Source: Allium sativum
Lineage: Eukaryota; Streptophyta; Magnoliopsida; Asparagales; Amaryllidaceae
Reading direction: 5' to 3'
DNA length: 64,000 nucleotides
Assembly: GCA_030737875.1 (NCBI GenBank)
Contig: CM060925.1
Location: 480,437,514 to 480,501,513 of the forward strand
The notes beneath the pieces were generated by a model. That model saw only the letters and a program-made list of their open reading frames with translations, made no database searches and was not told the DNA's origin. The position numbers and the translations under genes are program-made. This document shows positions 22,442-33,210 of the stretch, one piece after another (positions within the stretch are counted from its first letter, which is position 1; every line of letters starts with the position of its first letter).

Positions 22442-23265
22442 CTATTTATATTTCGAGTGAGCCTTGGACTTCTTGGCGGCTTTCTCCGCATCCTTTGCCT
22501 CTTTCTCGGCCTCTGTCAAGATTCGTTTTGATTTCTTCTTTCCTGAAGATGTGGTGCTGGAATCCGTTGACTTCTTCCCGGAGGGCGGAGCGCTGGAATC
22601 AAGAGAAGATTTTTTAGCGAGTTCCTCTGTAATAGATCTAGTTGAGAGCTTAACAACTAACCTTGATCCCGCATCCACAACTGCGAGAGGCTTGAGGGCT
22701 TCAGGGTCTAGTTCTTCGGCTTTTAATTGCAAGCGTTTATCTTGATCAGCTTTCATTGCAGCCAAAGTAACATCATCAGCATTTTTCGACTCCCCGACTA
22801 TTGCCACCTCGGGATCTTCCTCATGTCCTCCGTCGCCGCCATCGTCCTTTAAGGCTGCTATCATTTCTTCATCATGGGGAGTTTCAGCCTTAGAAGGTTC
22901 GCTTCCTCCTCCCAAATCTATAGGAGCGGCCTTGTCCTTCCCTTCTTTTGCCTTCTCCAAAGGTTCTGCCCCAGATGCGGCTCCCTGAGTCACCTCTGTC
23001 TTTCCGAATGGCTCAACACCTACAGAGTGAGAAGCAACAGTTATCAACTTAGGAGAAAATAATGGGTTTTTCATCGATTGCTCAATCACGTGGCGAAAGG
23101 TACAAATAGCCTTGACGAATTTAGGAGAAAAGGTAGGGATACCTTCTGAAGATTTCTCGGCAGGAGTAACTACTGTCTCTGATGCCGTTTCAAGAATAGG
23201 GGATAGCAGAGTTGTTCGGGGGATTCCCGGATTTTCAGGATCATACCCTCTACTTCATAAGCCGC
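22442..23265 (-). CDS. Antisense gene, last block: acidic then Lys-rich tail
   Basis: The first ATG in this frame is 23089, but the frame is open upstream to about 23265, overlapping the end of exon 3 in another frame. That fits a 1-base deletion or a small unrecognised splice. Content: Ser/Pro and Gly/Ala/Glu-rich (EEMIAALKDDGGDGGHEED), then SGKKSTDSS and SGKKKSKR repeats, and a terminal Lys/Ala helix. A low-complexity, probably disordered, nuclear-type tail. Confidence 0.55.
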
Positions 23266-26132
23266 AGGGGCAGTAGAAGAGGAACCAGCTTCGAGAACAT
23301 TCTTCTGTTTAGCCCTCCGCCTCTCTTCTTCCATTGCATCAGCAATGAGGCGGCGCCCTTCAGCTAGACATTCCGGCTCATCATCCCTCAAGTATTTCTC
23401 CATTAGCTTATCCTCATCGATGGAGTCGACTTTGAGTTCCTCTTTTTCCCACTCGACAATCTGATTCCATACTTGAACTAGAGTGGATGGATAATCCTCG
23501 ATCCAAGAAATGTTTCGGCGACGGATGATATGTGCGAAGAATTCAATCATTAATTCGCCAAAACCCTGAATTTCTGCCTCCACCTCTGACAGTTGTTGGC
23601 GGGCCTCCTCCGCAGATTTGATAGCACACTCAACGTTGCCCTCCGCCAGGGCAGCTCTGTTCTCTGCCTCCAGTAGCTTTGAAGCCATGTCAGCATACTT
23701 CTTTTCTAGCTCAGTATTCCTCTTTGCTAACTCGGCATTTTTCCGTTCGAGGTCAGTGTAAGCGAGGCGCGTCTTAGCAGCTTCTGACTTAGCATCATCA
23801 GCTTGCTTTTTTAACTCAGAACGCTCTTGAGTGTGAGATTCAAGCAAGTCATGATAACGCTTTTGCATATCCTCAAATTGTTGTTTGAAGTTGGTAGCAT
23901 CCCTCTGAGCAATAGCAAGCTGGGCCTGTGTGTCCTCCAAATCTTTACCTAGGTTCTTTAAGGCCTTAGCATCTTCTTCCGCGGTTTTTTGCACTGAATC
24001 AGCATTCGTGATTAGAGTACGGATAATTCTGGAAAGGTTGCATGAATATTTAAACATCTCAGAATACTGTTTTTCAACCGCGTCTATCTTTGCTTTGGCC
24101 TCGTCTGCCCACCTGGAAGAAATAGGTTCGAGGGCAGGTAAAAAAGTCAAAGTCTCGAAGTAATGTTCAGGAAATTTCTCCTCCAAATACGCCCGCTTGA
24201 TTGCAGTCTCCGCATCTAGTGGTGGAGGAGCGGGGATCGTCAATTCAGTGTCCCTGTGTGTGGAGGATTCAATAGTTTCTTTGTTTGTCCTAGGTCGTTT
24301 AGTAGCAGGGACCTTGCGTTTACTTCGAGACTCAGTATCTTTTGGAGGACTTCTCTCTCTGCTACGCTTTTCGTGGGAAGAGGTGGAGTCTTTCGATTGT
24401 GGCCTGTCCTCTTCCCTACGGCTTTGATAACCTTTGTATTTCTCTTGATCCGACCGAACGGGAGAGCGAGAACGTGAGGGTCGAGAGCGATAGGGATCAT
24501 AAGGCCTTCTCTCCTCCCTACCGCGATCATCGCGGCGATCATACTCGATATCTGGAGGTGGATTAGACATGCTGCGGCGAAGCTTCCTGATATCATAGTA
24601 AGATCGAGACATCGTGCCTGCACAATAAGACAAACGAAATTCAGAATCAATGGATTCATAGAGAAAGAGGTGCAATGAATGCTAATGCTATTGTATAAAG
24701 TGTGTCCTAAGTGGTGTGTTTCCCCCCAACCAACCCGAGTCCGAAGCTAGACTAGTACGGGCAGGCTCTTTGGCCTTAGCAGGAGTAGTCTCTTCAGAAG
24801 AAGTGAAGACTAAAGGATCCTTCCTAAAATCCTCTGAAGTGTATATAGTTTCAGGTAAGGGGAGATCCCCCAAACCCTGGAATAGTGGGTCATCAGTACT
24901 AGGAATGTCTCCCTCGGAAGCATTAAGTGGCGACTCTTTGGAGGATGTTGACTTTTCCAGAGAAGTAGCCTCCTCGGGGGCAGTATACCCTTCACGATGC
25001 TTTTCGGCCAAATTAGCCAATTCGTCATCTTGAGTAGAAGATGGAGAAGGTGAAGTTTGAAGAGGCACTGTAGGAACTCCCGAACCTTCTCCTGTCTCTG
25101 GGACTACATCCACTGGAGGAATATATACGTATGGAGCCGTCCCATGACCAATACTACGAAAAACGGATAACAGCCCATGAAAGTGAAGATATTCGTCCTT
25201 GAGGACTTCATCGATAGTCAAGAATTTCTGGTCGCCATTAAGAAGTTGGTGCATCCAGTCAAAGAACACCTGATCTGATATTTGTTTTGGATTGTCGACT
25301 GCAAACAAAAAGAAAAACAAGTTAGGGCGATGACTCGAGTGTATAGAGCCCAGATTTAGAAAATCAGTGCTTTACTTGATTTCGTCCACCTCCTGGCACA
25401 TCCAGGCTATCGCTTCACATAGAACCATTCCAGTCTGGAATCTCCAGCTTTACTGCTGAATGGCGCTGAGATTATCTTCCTCTTAGGAACAGACTCAAAA
25501 TAGCAGAAAGATGGAGTTTCTCGAGTCCGATGCTTGAAGTTATAGAAGAAATGAACGTCATCGAAAGTGAGCTCTATGCCTAAGATCTCATGGTATGCTA
25601 TGTATAAAGTGTGCAAGTAGGCATAAGAATTGGGATGCAGCTGCATGGGGGCAATCCGCATTTGTCTTAGAAAGTCAACGATGAAGGGAGAAAATGGAGG
25701 GATAGCGCCGACCATACACGTCAACCGAGTGACCGCCATATATCCTTCTGGAGGGTTGTGGGGACGGTCAGAGCTTGAAGGCACTAGAGTGTCCCTTTTC
25801 ATTATCCCGTATTTCAAGCAAATTCGGGTAAGTCGGTCGTTATCAATTGTCGATTCAACAGAATCTTGGGGTGATTCCAATACGACAGCCGATTCAAACT
25901 CATCAGGAGCCCGGTCGTCGCCAACCCCTCCTTCCTCTTCAAAACCTAAAGAAACTTCATTCTCTGAAGACACTTCGTCACTTTTACGATTTCTGACTTC
26001 GTAGTCTGAACCCTCATTATCCCATTCTGGATCCGACGGAGAAGATATGTCCTCGAGAGTAATTTTGTTAGAGGTTTCCGGGGCTTCTTTCCTCTCAGCT
26101 AGTCTGGAAGAGCGTCTGGGTCTCATGGTCAT
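22442..26132 (-). CDS. Antisense accessory gene of the Tat element, probably spliced
   Basis: Four open blocks on the minus strand read like exons of one gene. Start ATG 26132 gives MTMRPRRSSRLAER. Block 1 contains PPFSPFIVDFLRQMRIAP and HPNSYAYLHTLYIAYHEILG, resembling the plant 'putative gypsy type transposon' domain (Pfam Transposase_28) from memory. Block 3 has an Arg/Ser/Asp-rich start and a long coiled coil. Block 4 ends in a Lys-rich tail KKSKRILTEAEKEAKDAEKA. Splice signals consistent in phase (phase 1) join block 1 to 2 and 2 to 3. A TAG in block 1 (near 25407) and a frame change near 23250 suggest damage or another intron. Antisense accessory genes are known in this lineage; their function is not. 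Confidence 0.65.
23170..24617 (-). CDS. Antisense gene, exon 3: RS-rich start and coiled coil
   Basis: Acceptor ATTGTGCAG/GC, 117 bases after the predicted donor. Starts TMSRSYYDIRKLRRS, then Arg/Ser/Asp-rich (RPYDPYRSRPSRSRSPV), a basic patch SRSKRKVPATKRPRTNKE that resembles a nuclear localisation signal, and about 200 residues of heptad-rich coiled coil (LEDTQAQLAIAQRD ... ERKNAELAKRNTELEKKYAD). Ends with ISWIEDYPSTLVQVWNQIVEW. ATG 24612 could also be a separate start. The reading frame stops at 23170, but another frame is open from about 23265 into the last block. Confidence 0.6.
24735..25298 (-). CDS. Antisense gene, exon 2 (predicted)
   Basis: Acceptor TTGTTTGCAG/TC after a 77-base intron. 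Encodes DNPKQISDQVFFDWMHQLL and then a Ser/Pro/Glu-rich acidic region (PSPSSTQDDELANLAE and TPAKAKEPARTS). Predicted donor G/GTTGGT at 24734, phase 1; this donor is weak, so the boundary is less certain than the acceptor. Confidence 0.5.
25376..26132 (-). CDS. Antisense gene, exon 1 (predicted)
   Basis: Begins with a basic stretch RPRRSSRLAERKEAPE, then an acidic linker (PSDPEWDNEGSDYE), then the conserved globular block around GYMAVTRLTCMVGAIPPF and PSFCYFESVPKRKI. A TAG in frame after WFYVKR (25407-25409) precedes the predicted donor at 25375 (A/GTAAAG) by about ten codons; the residues between still fit the family pattern, so the TAG looks like a mutation. The open frame upstream of ATG 26132 has no clear role. 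Confidence 0.6.
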
Positions 26133-27500
26133 AAAACTATTGAAGAAGCAATAGCAAAAATTAGAGCAAATTAGCCCGTATCCCCCCGTGCATGTGTGCA
26201 AACTAAAGTGTAAACAGTGTATACGGAAAGTGCAAAGTAAATGTTTAAAAGTGCGACGAAAAAGTTTGGCAAAATATAAAGAGTTGAAGTAATTCTTGAT
26301 GTCCAGTTACGTTCGCAAGGCACTATCCTAACTGTCCATTAAATTGAAGATTATGCCAAAAGTTGATTGGGCCAGTTAGACGAGTTTTTATGCGTTAAGG
26401 TAGACTGTGCTTCGGTTCGGTTCGGGTGCATTCATTGGGATCGGATCGGGGGCGTGGCCTTAGGCTTGGATATCTCATTGAAACTCAGAAATCAAAATCG
26501 GATCGGATCGGAGGCAAAGTCCCCTAACGGTTCGGATCGGATCACGTAGTTATACTTCTCCTCCGTCATCTTACGGTCCGACCCGATCCGGTTAGGTAGG
26601 CTCCTTTCCCCCTTCTTTAAATACTTGCTCCGACCCGATCCGATCTCCTGGATTTCTTTTCTTTTTCCTTTCTTTACTTGCCCCGACCCGGTCCGATTTC
26701 CTGAACTCCCTTCCTCTTTCCCTCATTTTTTCAACTTTCATATCCCTCCGAACCGAACCGATTCCCCATTATCTTCTTCTTCTCCTTCACCCTCTTTCTT
26801 CCCTAGCCGACGCCAAGGCCAATTTCGTGCCAGTTACTCAAATCAAAACCAAGCTATCATGCGCTGGTGCACTCAACAACGGATTCTAATCCCCTCCGTT
26901 CCAACCTCGAGATGGCGACGAGTCTACTGGCGACGATGACGGGGGGGGGGGGGGGGGGGGGGTCCGGTGGCAAGGTCATCAGAGTTTCATACTCGAATCA
27001 TCCTAATCGTCTACGAATCCGAATCGAGAGTAATTAAAGAAGGAATTGTTCAAAGTTTTATAACCTACCGGTGTAATTACTTCGAGAATTAAGGAGAATT
27101 TTGATGTTTCACGAATTGAGTTTTTTCTCTCGTTTTGCAGAACTTGGGGAGTAAAACAGTAAAAATGAAGAAAGGAAGAAGAATCAGTTTATATAAAGGA
27201 GTAGGGTGTCCATTCGTCTCCCCATTCGGATCGGCAGCCCAGTAGAAGAATTCTCGTTCGGATCGGATGGACAGCCCAGAAGCGAAGCTTGGCCCAACAG
27301 TCCAGTGAAAAATAGAAAGGAGAAGGGATCTGTTCGGATCGGAATCCGAACCGAACCGAGTTCTTTAGCTCAGCAACGAATTAAATTGAAATCTGAAGAA
27401 AAAGATGAAAACACAAGGAAAATCAAAAGAAAAATCACCTCGAAGAGCGCTGTGCAATGATAATCAAAGCATGCTCCGTCTCCAACAGAAGCATCCTTTG
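26133..27500 (+). other. Tat 3' region: CCGATCC motif clusters
   Basis: No gene in the sense direction is supported. Clusters of TCGGATCGG, TCGGTTCGG and CCGACCCGATCC lie at 26415-26550, 26575-26770 and 27220-27360. A TTTAAATACTT box at about 26613 followed by a pyrimidine-rich leader could be a second sense promoter; on the other strand the region would hold the promoter of the antisense gene. A TTTTGCAG acceptor-like site lies near 27140. Confidence 0.5.
26941..26962 (+). repeat. Poly-G run, 22 bases
   Basis: Twenty-two consecutive G in GATGAC(G)22TCCGG. Length in such a run is prone to assembly error. Confidence 0.9.
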
Positions 27501-27511
27501 AGGGGGCAAAA
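27501..27511 (+). promoter_or_regulatory. Tat polypurine tract
   Basis: AGGGGGCAAAA abuts the 3' LTR start at 27512 and primes plus-strand DNA synthesis. Confidence 0.85.
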
Positions 27512-28325
27512 TGTTAGCCCACTTTGTGAACTGGGCAACACAAAGTCAAGATGTGAAATATTGAAGAGCTTGAAAAACACTGAAGCGGGTCGGATCGGAG
27601 CAGTGTAGCGGTTCGGATCGGATAAAGTCTGCTGTTCAGATCGGTGAGCTATTGTTGTTGGAATTAGAGAGGCACGTCTGTTCGGATCGGAGAGCAACCT
27701 ATTTCCAGCTGGAGCGGAGTAAACACAGGAATTAGTCCTAAGTCAATCCGGGTCGGATCGGGTACTCCGATCCGAACCCCTTGTGCATACCCCTCCGACC
27801 CGAGCCTGTCTTCCACGTCACTCTCCTACATGAGCACCTGGTTATTCGGATCGGCTGTGACCAGTTCCTACCCTCAACGTCCACTACTCTGATGCGTTGT
27901 CAACATAGAAATTCATCCGAACCCGAGGCTGATGGGATGGATGACACGTGGCTCCGATCCGGATCGGGCTCTGAGCAAATTCTCACCTATAAATACCCCA
28001 TCTGGAGGCAAAGAAAAGGATCTTTTTTCTGACACTTGAGAGTTCAACCACCTTCATAACCCGAATTCCAGCACTCTCGGAAAATCCAAATCTTCTTTCA
28101 TTATTTGTTTTTAGACAATTGAGTGATTGTAAGTGAGTTGTGAGAGAAATCAAGTGAATATTTCATTGTATTTGCAACTAAATCATTGAGAATATTGAAA
28201 GACAAGTGGACGTAGGCATTTCTTCGCCGAACAACTATAAATCCTGTGTGTTCATTTTTATTTTTGATCTCATTTCATTTTGCTTTTAATCAATTTGGGT
28301 GTTAGAACCACTTTTTGGTCTAACA
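27512..28325 (+). repeat. Tat element 3' LTR
   Basis: 814 bp, same length as the 5' LTR, with 11 substitutions counted by hand. It keeps TATAAATA (27988-27995). Followed by GCCGT (28326-28330), the right target duplication, and then the rest of the copia 3' region. Confidence 0.95.
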
Positions 28326-28330
28326 GCCGT

Positions 28331-28537
28331 GTATGGCCATAAATGCACGGGCTTAATTGATTGCACTATAGAATAGATTGTGTGTGGTTTGATGTGAGGA
28401 ATATAGTTCAAGACTACGTGTCACTCTGGTAAAAACTGAATCTTATTCACTATGCAAAGGTTCAAGTCGGATGACACCTTTGTTTATGCACAGTCTTATA
28501 TTTTTAGAAACTGCTCGATAATATTTTAAAAAAATTC
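28331..28537 (+). other. Copia copy 2 3' untranslated region, right part
   Basis: Continues 14511 across the Tat insertion; matches 9392-9600 (GTATGGCCATAAATGCACGG). Ends at the polypurine tract 28538-28548. Confidence 0.85.
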
Positions 28538-28548
28538 AAGTGGGGGAT

Positions 28549-29126
28549 TGTTGGAAATTTTATGAATTATTTAAAATATGAAATAAATTTATGATGCCTC
28601 CTATTTGTGAATAGTCCCACATCATGGGATTATAAGAAAGATGCAAGTATTTATACATGTTTCTAAGAAGTCATATTGGGGCCTTGGGCTCCCAATGCAT
28701 GATTTGTTGTGAGGAGGGAGACCATGCATCATGACCACCACACACGCGTGCGCGACCGACTGACCGACTCGACTCGGCCCGACCCGGTTCGGTTCGGGAT
28801 TGGGCTTGGGCCCTGGGCCTTGGGCCTTGGCTATGTGGTGTAGACACTTATATTTTTGGTCCAGAAAACACTGCATTTTTCGAACCAGTTTTTAAATACG
28901 GAAAATATTTCTGAGCCGACTTTTATATGAAGCGGTAAACTTTTGACCAAGTATTTCGCAGATCCTATTTTCCTCCACTGACCAGTATTTTCGTTCATCC
29001 CTAATCCCGTCTATATATTATCTTCAGTTGTAGACGAGATATGTACAGAAAAAAAAAACTGTTTTTCTCTTCCTCTGCCATTACAAAAATATTCTTTCAG
29101 AAATTTTCGAGCAGTTAAATTCGAAA
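28549..29126 (+). repeat. Copia LTR 3 (3' end of array, truncated)
   Basis: Starts TGTTGGAAATTTTATGAATT; TATATATT at 29012-29019. Similarity to LTRs 1 and 2 ends at TTAAATTCGAAA and the sequence then runs into unrelated AT-rich DNA. Outside it there is no match to the five bases before LTR 1 (CCATG), so this end has been lost. Confidence 0.85.
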
Positions 29127-30057
29127 TCTGTAAAAGTTTTAATAGATAAAAGCAACAAAATTGTAAAAGTTTACTCATTTACATTTTAACATGTCACCTT
29201 AGACAAATTCATATATCAACAATTTTAAATGAAAGGAAACAATCTAAACCAGATCAGGAAAATTTAAGAGAACGAAATTTAAGGTCTCTTTTTTTAAAAA
29301 AACCAATTTGTTTGCCTGAGGTGTTTTAGGGAAAAAAATTCTTAAGCTTTCCTGTTTTCTCCCTTGTTAGTACTCTTATTTTTAGCGGGTAGTTAGTTGT
29401 TTCAACGTATTTAAACTTGTAAATTGCTATGCACTTCATAAACTCCTTTTCTTCCAAAAAAAAGTCAAGCGCATTTTCCAAATCATGTTGCGATTCTAAA
29501 CAATACGAAATTAGGGTGTTTGATTATTATACTAGAAAAAAGACTAATAGAACGCAGTTAGCTTTTATCTGAGTATTGTACCAAAAGTTAGTATGCCAAC
29601 TGGTTTTGAACTTAAAATATTTTTTTAGGTTCATCTATTGTTTTTGAAAATGTTATATTAAAAATATAAGTGTTAATAATAAGGAATAAGGCGATGCAAA
29701 ATAAAAAATTAAAGTCCATAATAGTAGAACACATACTACACAAAAGCATTGCATTATATGGAAGCTCTACCTAAAACACATAGCCTCTTGTAAGCACATA
29801 GCATTTGCATTCCTTTTTTTTGCTCCTTAATCCAAAACTCTCTGCTACTGGCCCTACTGGTTTTGGAAACCATCAATAAAGTCCCTTTTTCCATGCATGT
29901 GTTTTTATTTGTCAAGCAATATATTGTGATTTTAAGGGATGTTCAATTAACAAAATGAATTTACGTATAATATATGTTATAGACGGTATTCTGCAACTGT
30001 AGATATACTGAACTGAAATGTTAAGTAGAAGTAATTTGTGGTTTCCTGATTTTAAGA

Positions 30058-30163
30058 ATAACATCTAAATAGGTATGAGTGTCTTCTTAAGACAAAGATT
30101 GAAGCATCCAATAACATCTAAATAGGTATGAGTGTCTTCTTAAGACAAAGATTGAAGCATCCA
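30058..30163. repeat. Perfect 53-bp tandem duplication
   Basis: ATAACATCTAAATAGG...GAAGCATCCA occurs at 30058-30110 and again at 30111-30163 without a difference, so it is recent (or an assembly error). Confidence 0.9.
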
Positions 30164-33151
30164 ACACACTGAAGAGGCAATACCGTAGTCAAATAATATC
30201 CTGATAATTGATAATTTGTATATGATCACCTCATTTTTTTTAATCGTATAAAGGGTAAATTAAAATCCAAAAATAAGATCCTATATACGGATATTGTTGT
30301 TGTGAGATGTCTATATGAACTATGTAGAATATACAATTATCCTTTAATACCTTATGCCTGTTCAAATATCTGTTATCCTATAATAAACATAATCAAAATT
30401 TCACCCATATGTATATCTTTTATCAAAAAGAGTCTAGTTAAGAGATGCTTGCTTTTATTAAAATTTCTTATAATATATTTCGGTATTTACATATAAGATG
30501 GATCCAAAGATAACAATTTTTATAACATACTAATATATTCATAAATGTTTCAAGTAAACTTAAAATTTTAAATTCACATTAATACTCAATTAATTACACG
30601 TGTGTGTGTGTATGAATTAAAACTTCATTTTGTACTAGTCCAATGTTTTATCAATATTTGTTATAGTAGCGACACCATGGAAGACACGGCAAGTTCTTAT
30701 TATTATAACATTAAGCACATTTTAGCTTCTAATGGTGATTCCTACTCAAAATTAATTTGAGCAGTGCCTTGTAATGTCAAAACATCCATCAACCGATCAA
30801 ACTTTGTTATATCTTATTTATTTTATTAAGTGTATTTTCCCAATTACAGATTTAATAAAAAAGTGTAACATTCATTATTCTATATTTTATAACTACTGGG
30901 GTGAACCTGTGCTACGCACACGGAGTTTGTCTAATCTATCTTCTTGATCTGTGCGTTATTTTGATTTAAACAAATACGAAATTTATTATTTTAATCCAGT
31001 GTTAAAGATGACTGCAATCTTTGTGAACTATTATAGAAATGAGAAAAATAATATTGACTGTAAATCTTTTGCTGAACCTTAATGTGTAGATTATCATTGA
31101 AAATAATGAAAACATGTACTTACATTGACACTCGAACCACAATTACTTTAACTTGGAAAGTGGTTTCTCTATTCAAATTATGATGCAGGAGAATGAAGCA
31201 AATAACAATATATCATTTACATTTCAACCGATTAATTAAGCTATGTTAGGCCATCTTATTTCCAAGCAAATTAAAAAATAAATTGTCACATTAATTCCAA
31301 ATTGGAAGCATTAATTTTGTAACAGCCCAAATGGTGCAGTTAGTTGAAGAAGAAAAAACAATAGTATGTTTAGATCAGTCGTTGTAGATGAATGAAATAT
31401 AGTGAGCAGATTAAAAAAACGTGACCAAAATATGTGACGTAGAAATTTATTGAAAGAAACAATACCGGAATAGAACAATTCCAGGTTTGACAATTAATTT
31501 TTACTATAATATGTTCCCATGCCAGCTATCGCTACCATATTGTTGTAATCATGCATTTAATCACTCATTACTACAAAATTTCAACAATAAAATTATTTAA
31601 AGAGGCCTGTTAGTGTTAAGGAAACGTAATATTGAAGAGCGGAAAAATAAAAGTAAAAGATGTGAATGGCCATTACAATTTGTTGACTGTCAATACAAAA
31701 CAGCAACCAATGAATACATAATATGGACACCAAAAATTTGGGATGCGATTTCATTTAATACAGCACTATGGGATAGCTACTTTTAATTTCCTAAAAGTCC
31801 AATCTTCATAGAGGTGAGTTCTAAAATTGTTTTTTATGCATTAGATTGTCAGCTAGAATTTCACATAAGAATTTCCAATGTCTAATTTTTTATCAAATTT
31901 TCAGTTGTTAGTTTGGACTTTACATTATTCCATATGGGATTCAGAATAATTAATGCAGTGCTTTCTACATTACAAAATCAATATTATTACAAAAGAATCG
32001 AAACTTAATATTGACTTTTACAGATACGTACCATGCAAGATAATGATATGTACTGAATATGATAACTTAAATGTAGTCACTACGATACACATGTGTATGA
32101 TTTCGATTATAGAAATCTACAGTTCTTCAGATAGACGTTTCAGCATAAAAGGAGTTATCAACTTTAAATCCTAGGTGGCTACCAAGATACCATGAAAAAA
32201 AATTGCACTATTAATTTTATAATATGTTCCATCAATTCGATAGACCATGTACGTCTTTAAGTTATATAATTGGAATTGGGCATGCCTTACTAATTACCCC
32301 TCAACGTCAGCCTATGCATTGTATTTGCTATGCATAATAATATAGAATATGTTTATAGTTTTGCATTAGCTAGTATAATAAAGAAAAGGAAGTTTGTAAT
32401 CAAGCATATCTCCAGTGGCAAGAGCAGGAACGATACCTTGCCATCTTCAATGCGCAATTTCAAAATTGATTAATAAATAAAGCATTTCATAAAAAGAAAG
32501 TGCATTTTCATTAAATACTCAATGATAGGAGTTCAAAGCTTCAAACAATAGCAGGTTGTCATGTTAATTAAATTGGTAAATTACCTAAAGCTTAGTGAGT
32601 GTTAGTTTTTTGTCTTAAAGGTGGATTAAGGCTACAAACATATCAAATTTAGCAACCATTGCATTCCGCGAAAGTATAGAAACATTGTTAATTATATATG
32701 CTAATCAAACATATACGTAGTATAAATTTAATCTTTAAGAGACTTCTAGCTTTCAACTAAATTATCAGGTTTGTAAAATGAAATATGAAACATAATTTTT
32801 TTACTATACACATGACTATATACGAATACACATACATGTGCATACATGCATATGCATATGCCTATGCACGGGCATACTCACATGTGCGTACAAAAAAATA
32901 TACCATATGCTGTGGGCAAATGTTTTCAATCCTGTCATGTGTAGCTTCCACTGCCAAAACCTTCCTTGATAATATTACAAAGGTGAATATACTTGCGTGA
33001 ATAGTAGATTCGAAAGTATAAAAAATGACTTCAAGCAAACAAAAAATTGTTCCATTTCAAGCGTTATGTACTCATAAAAACGTTATATATATGCTAAAAA
33101 ATAAACTAATTGTATCATGTTTTAATTTTACAACTGAAATAAATTGCAAAT

Positions 33152-33153
<2 letters not shown>

Positions 33154-33206
<53 letters not shown>
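33154..33206. repeat. (TA)n microsatellite
   Basis: About 26 uninterrupted TA units. Confidence 0.95.

Positions 33207-33210
<4 letters not shown>

Larger units (their letters stand above)
14517..28325 (+). mobile_element. Tat-lineage Ty3/gypsy retrotransposon, complete
   Basis: 13,809 bp with two 814-bp LTRs, candidate primer site, gag, protease, RT, two RNase H domains, integrase, a long 3' region with an antisense gene, polypurine tract and a 5-bp target duplication. The Tat lineage is inferred from the second, archaeal-type RNase H after the gypsy RNase H, the C-x-F-H...GH...C Gag knuckle, the DNGSS protease motif and the antisense accessory gene downstream of integrase. A hand alignment of the LTRs gives about 11 substitutions and no indel (about 1.35%). 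If 1.3e-8 substitutions per site per year applies, that is about half a million years. Confidence 0.95.
4390..29126 (+). mobile_element. Ty1/copia array with three LTRs, interrupted by a Tat element
   Basis: Order is LTR, internal region, LTR, internal region, LTR, all in plus orientation. LTR starts at 4390, 9612 and 28549 all read TGTTGGAAATTTTATGAA, and the second and third are preceded by a polypurine tract ending GTGGGGGAT. Copy length is 5222 bp for copy 1. For copy 2 it is about 5123 bp after removing the 13.8-kb insertion and its target duplication; a 98-bp deletion explains nearly all of the difference. The shared middle LTR points to unequal recombination between LTRs. No target duplication was seen at the outer ends because the last LTR is truncated at about 29126. 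The domain order gag, protease, integrase, RT, RNase H is that of Ty1/copia. The lineage within copia is not certain. Confidence 0.9.

Noticed and set aside
26625..26939. 104-codon frame rich in Pro, Ser and Arg in the Tat 3' region
   Set aside because: Composition is driven by the CCGACCCGATCC motif and a pyrimidine-rich leader; no domain, and it ends at the poly-G run.
26941..26962. Poly-G run as a functional quadruplex
   Set aside because: Single homopolymer whose length is likely to be unreliable; no supporting context.
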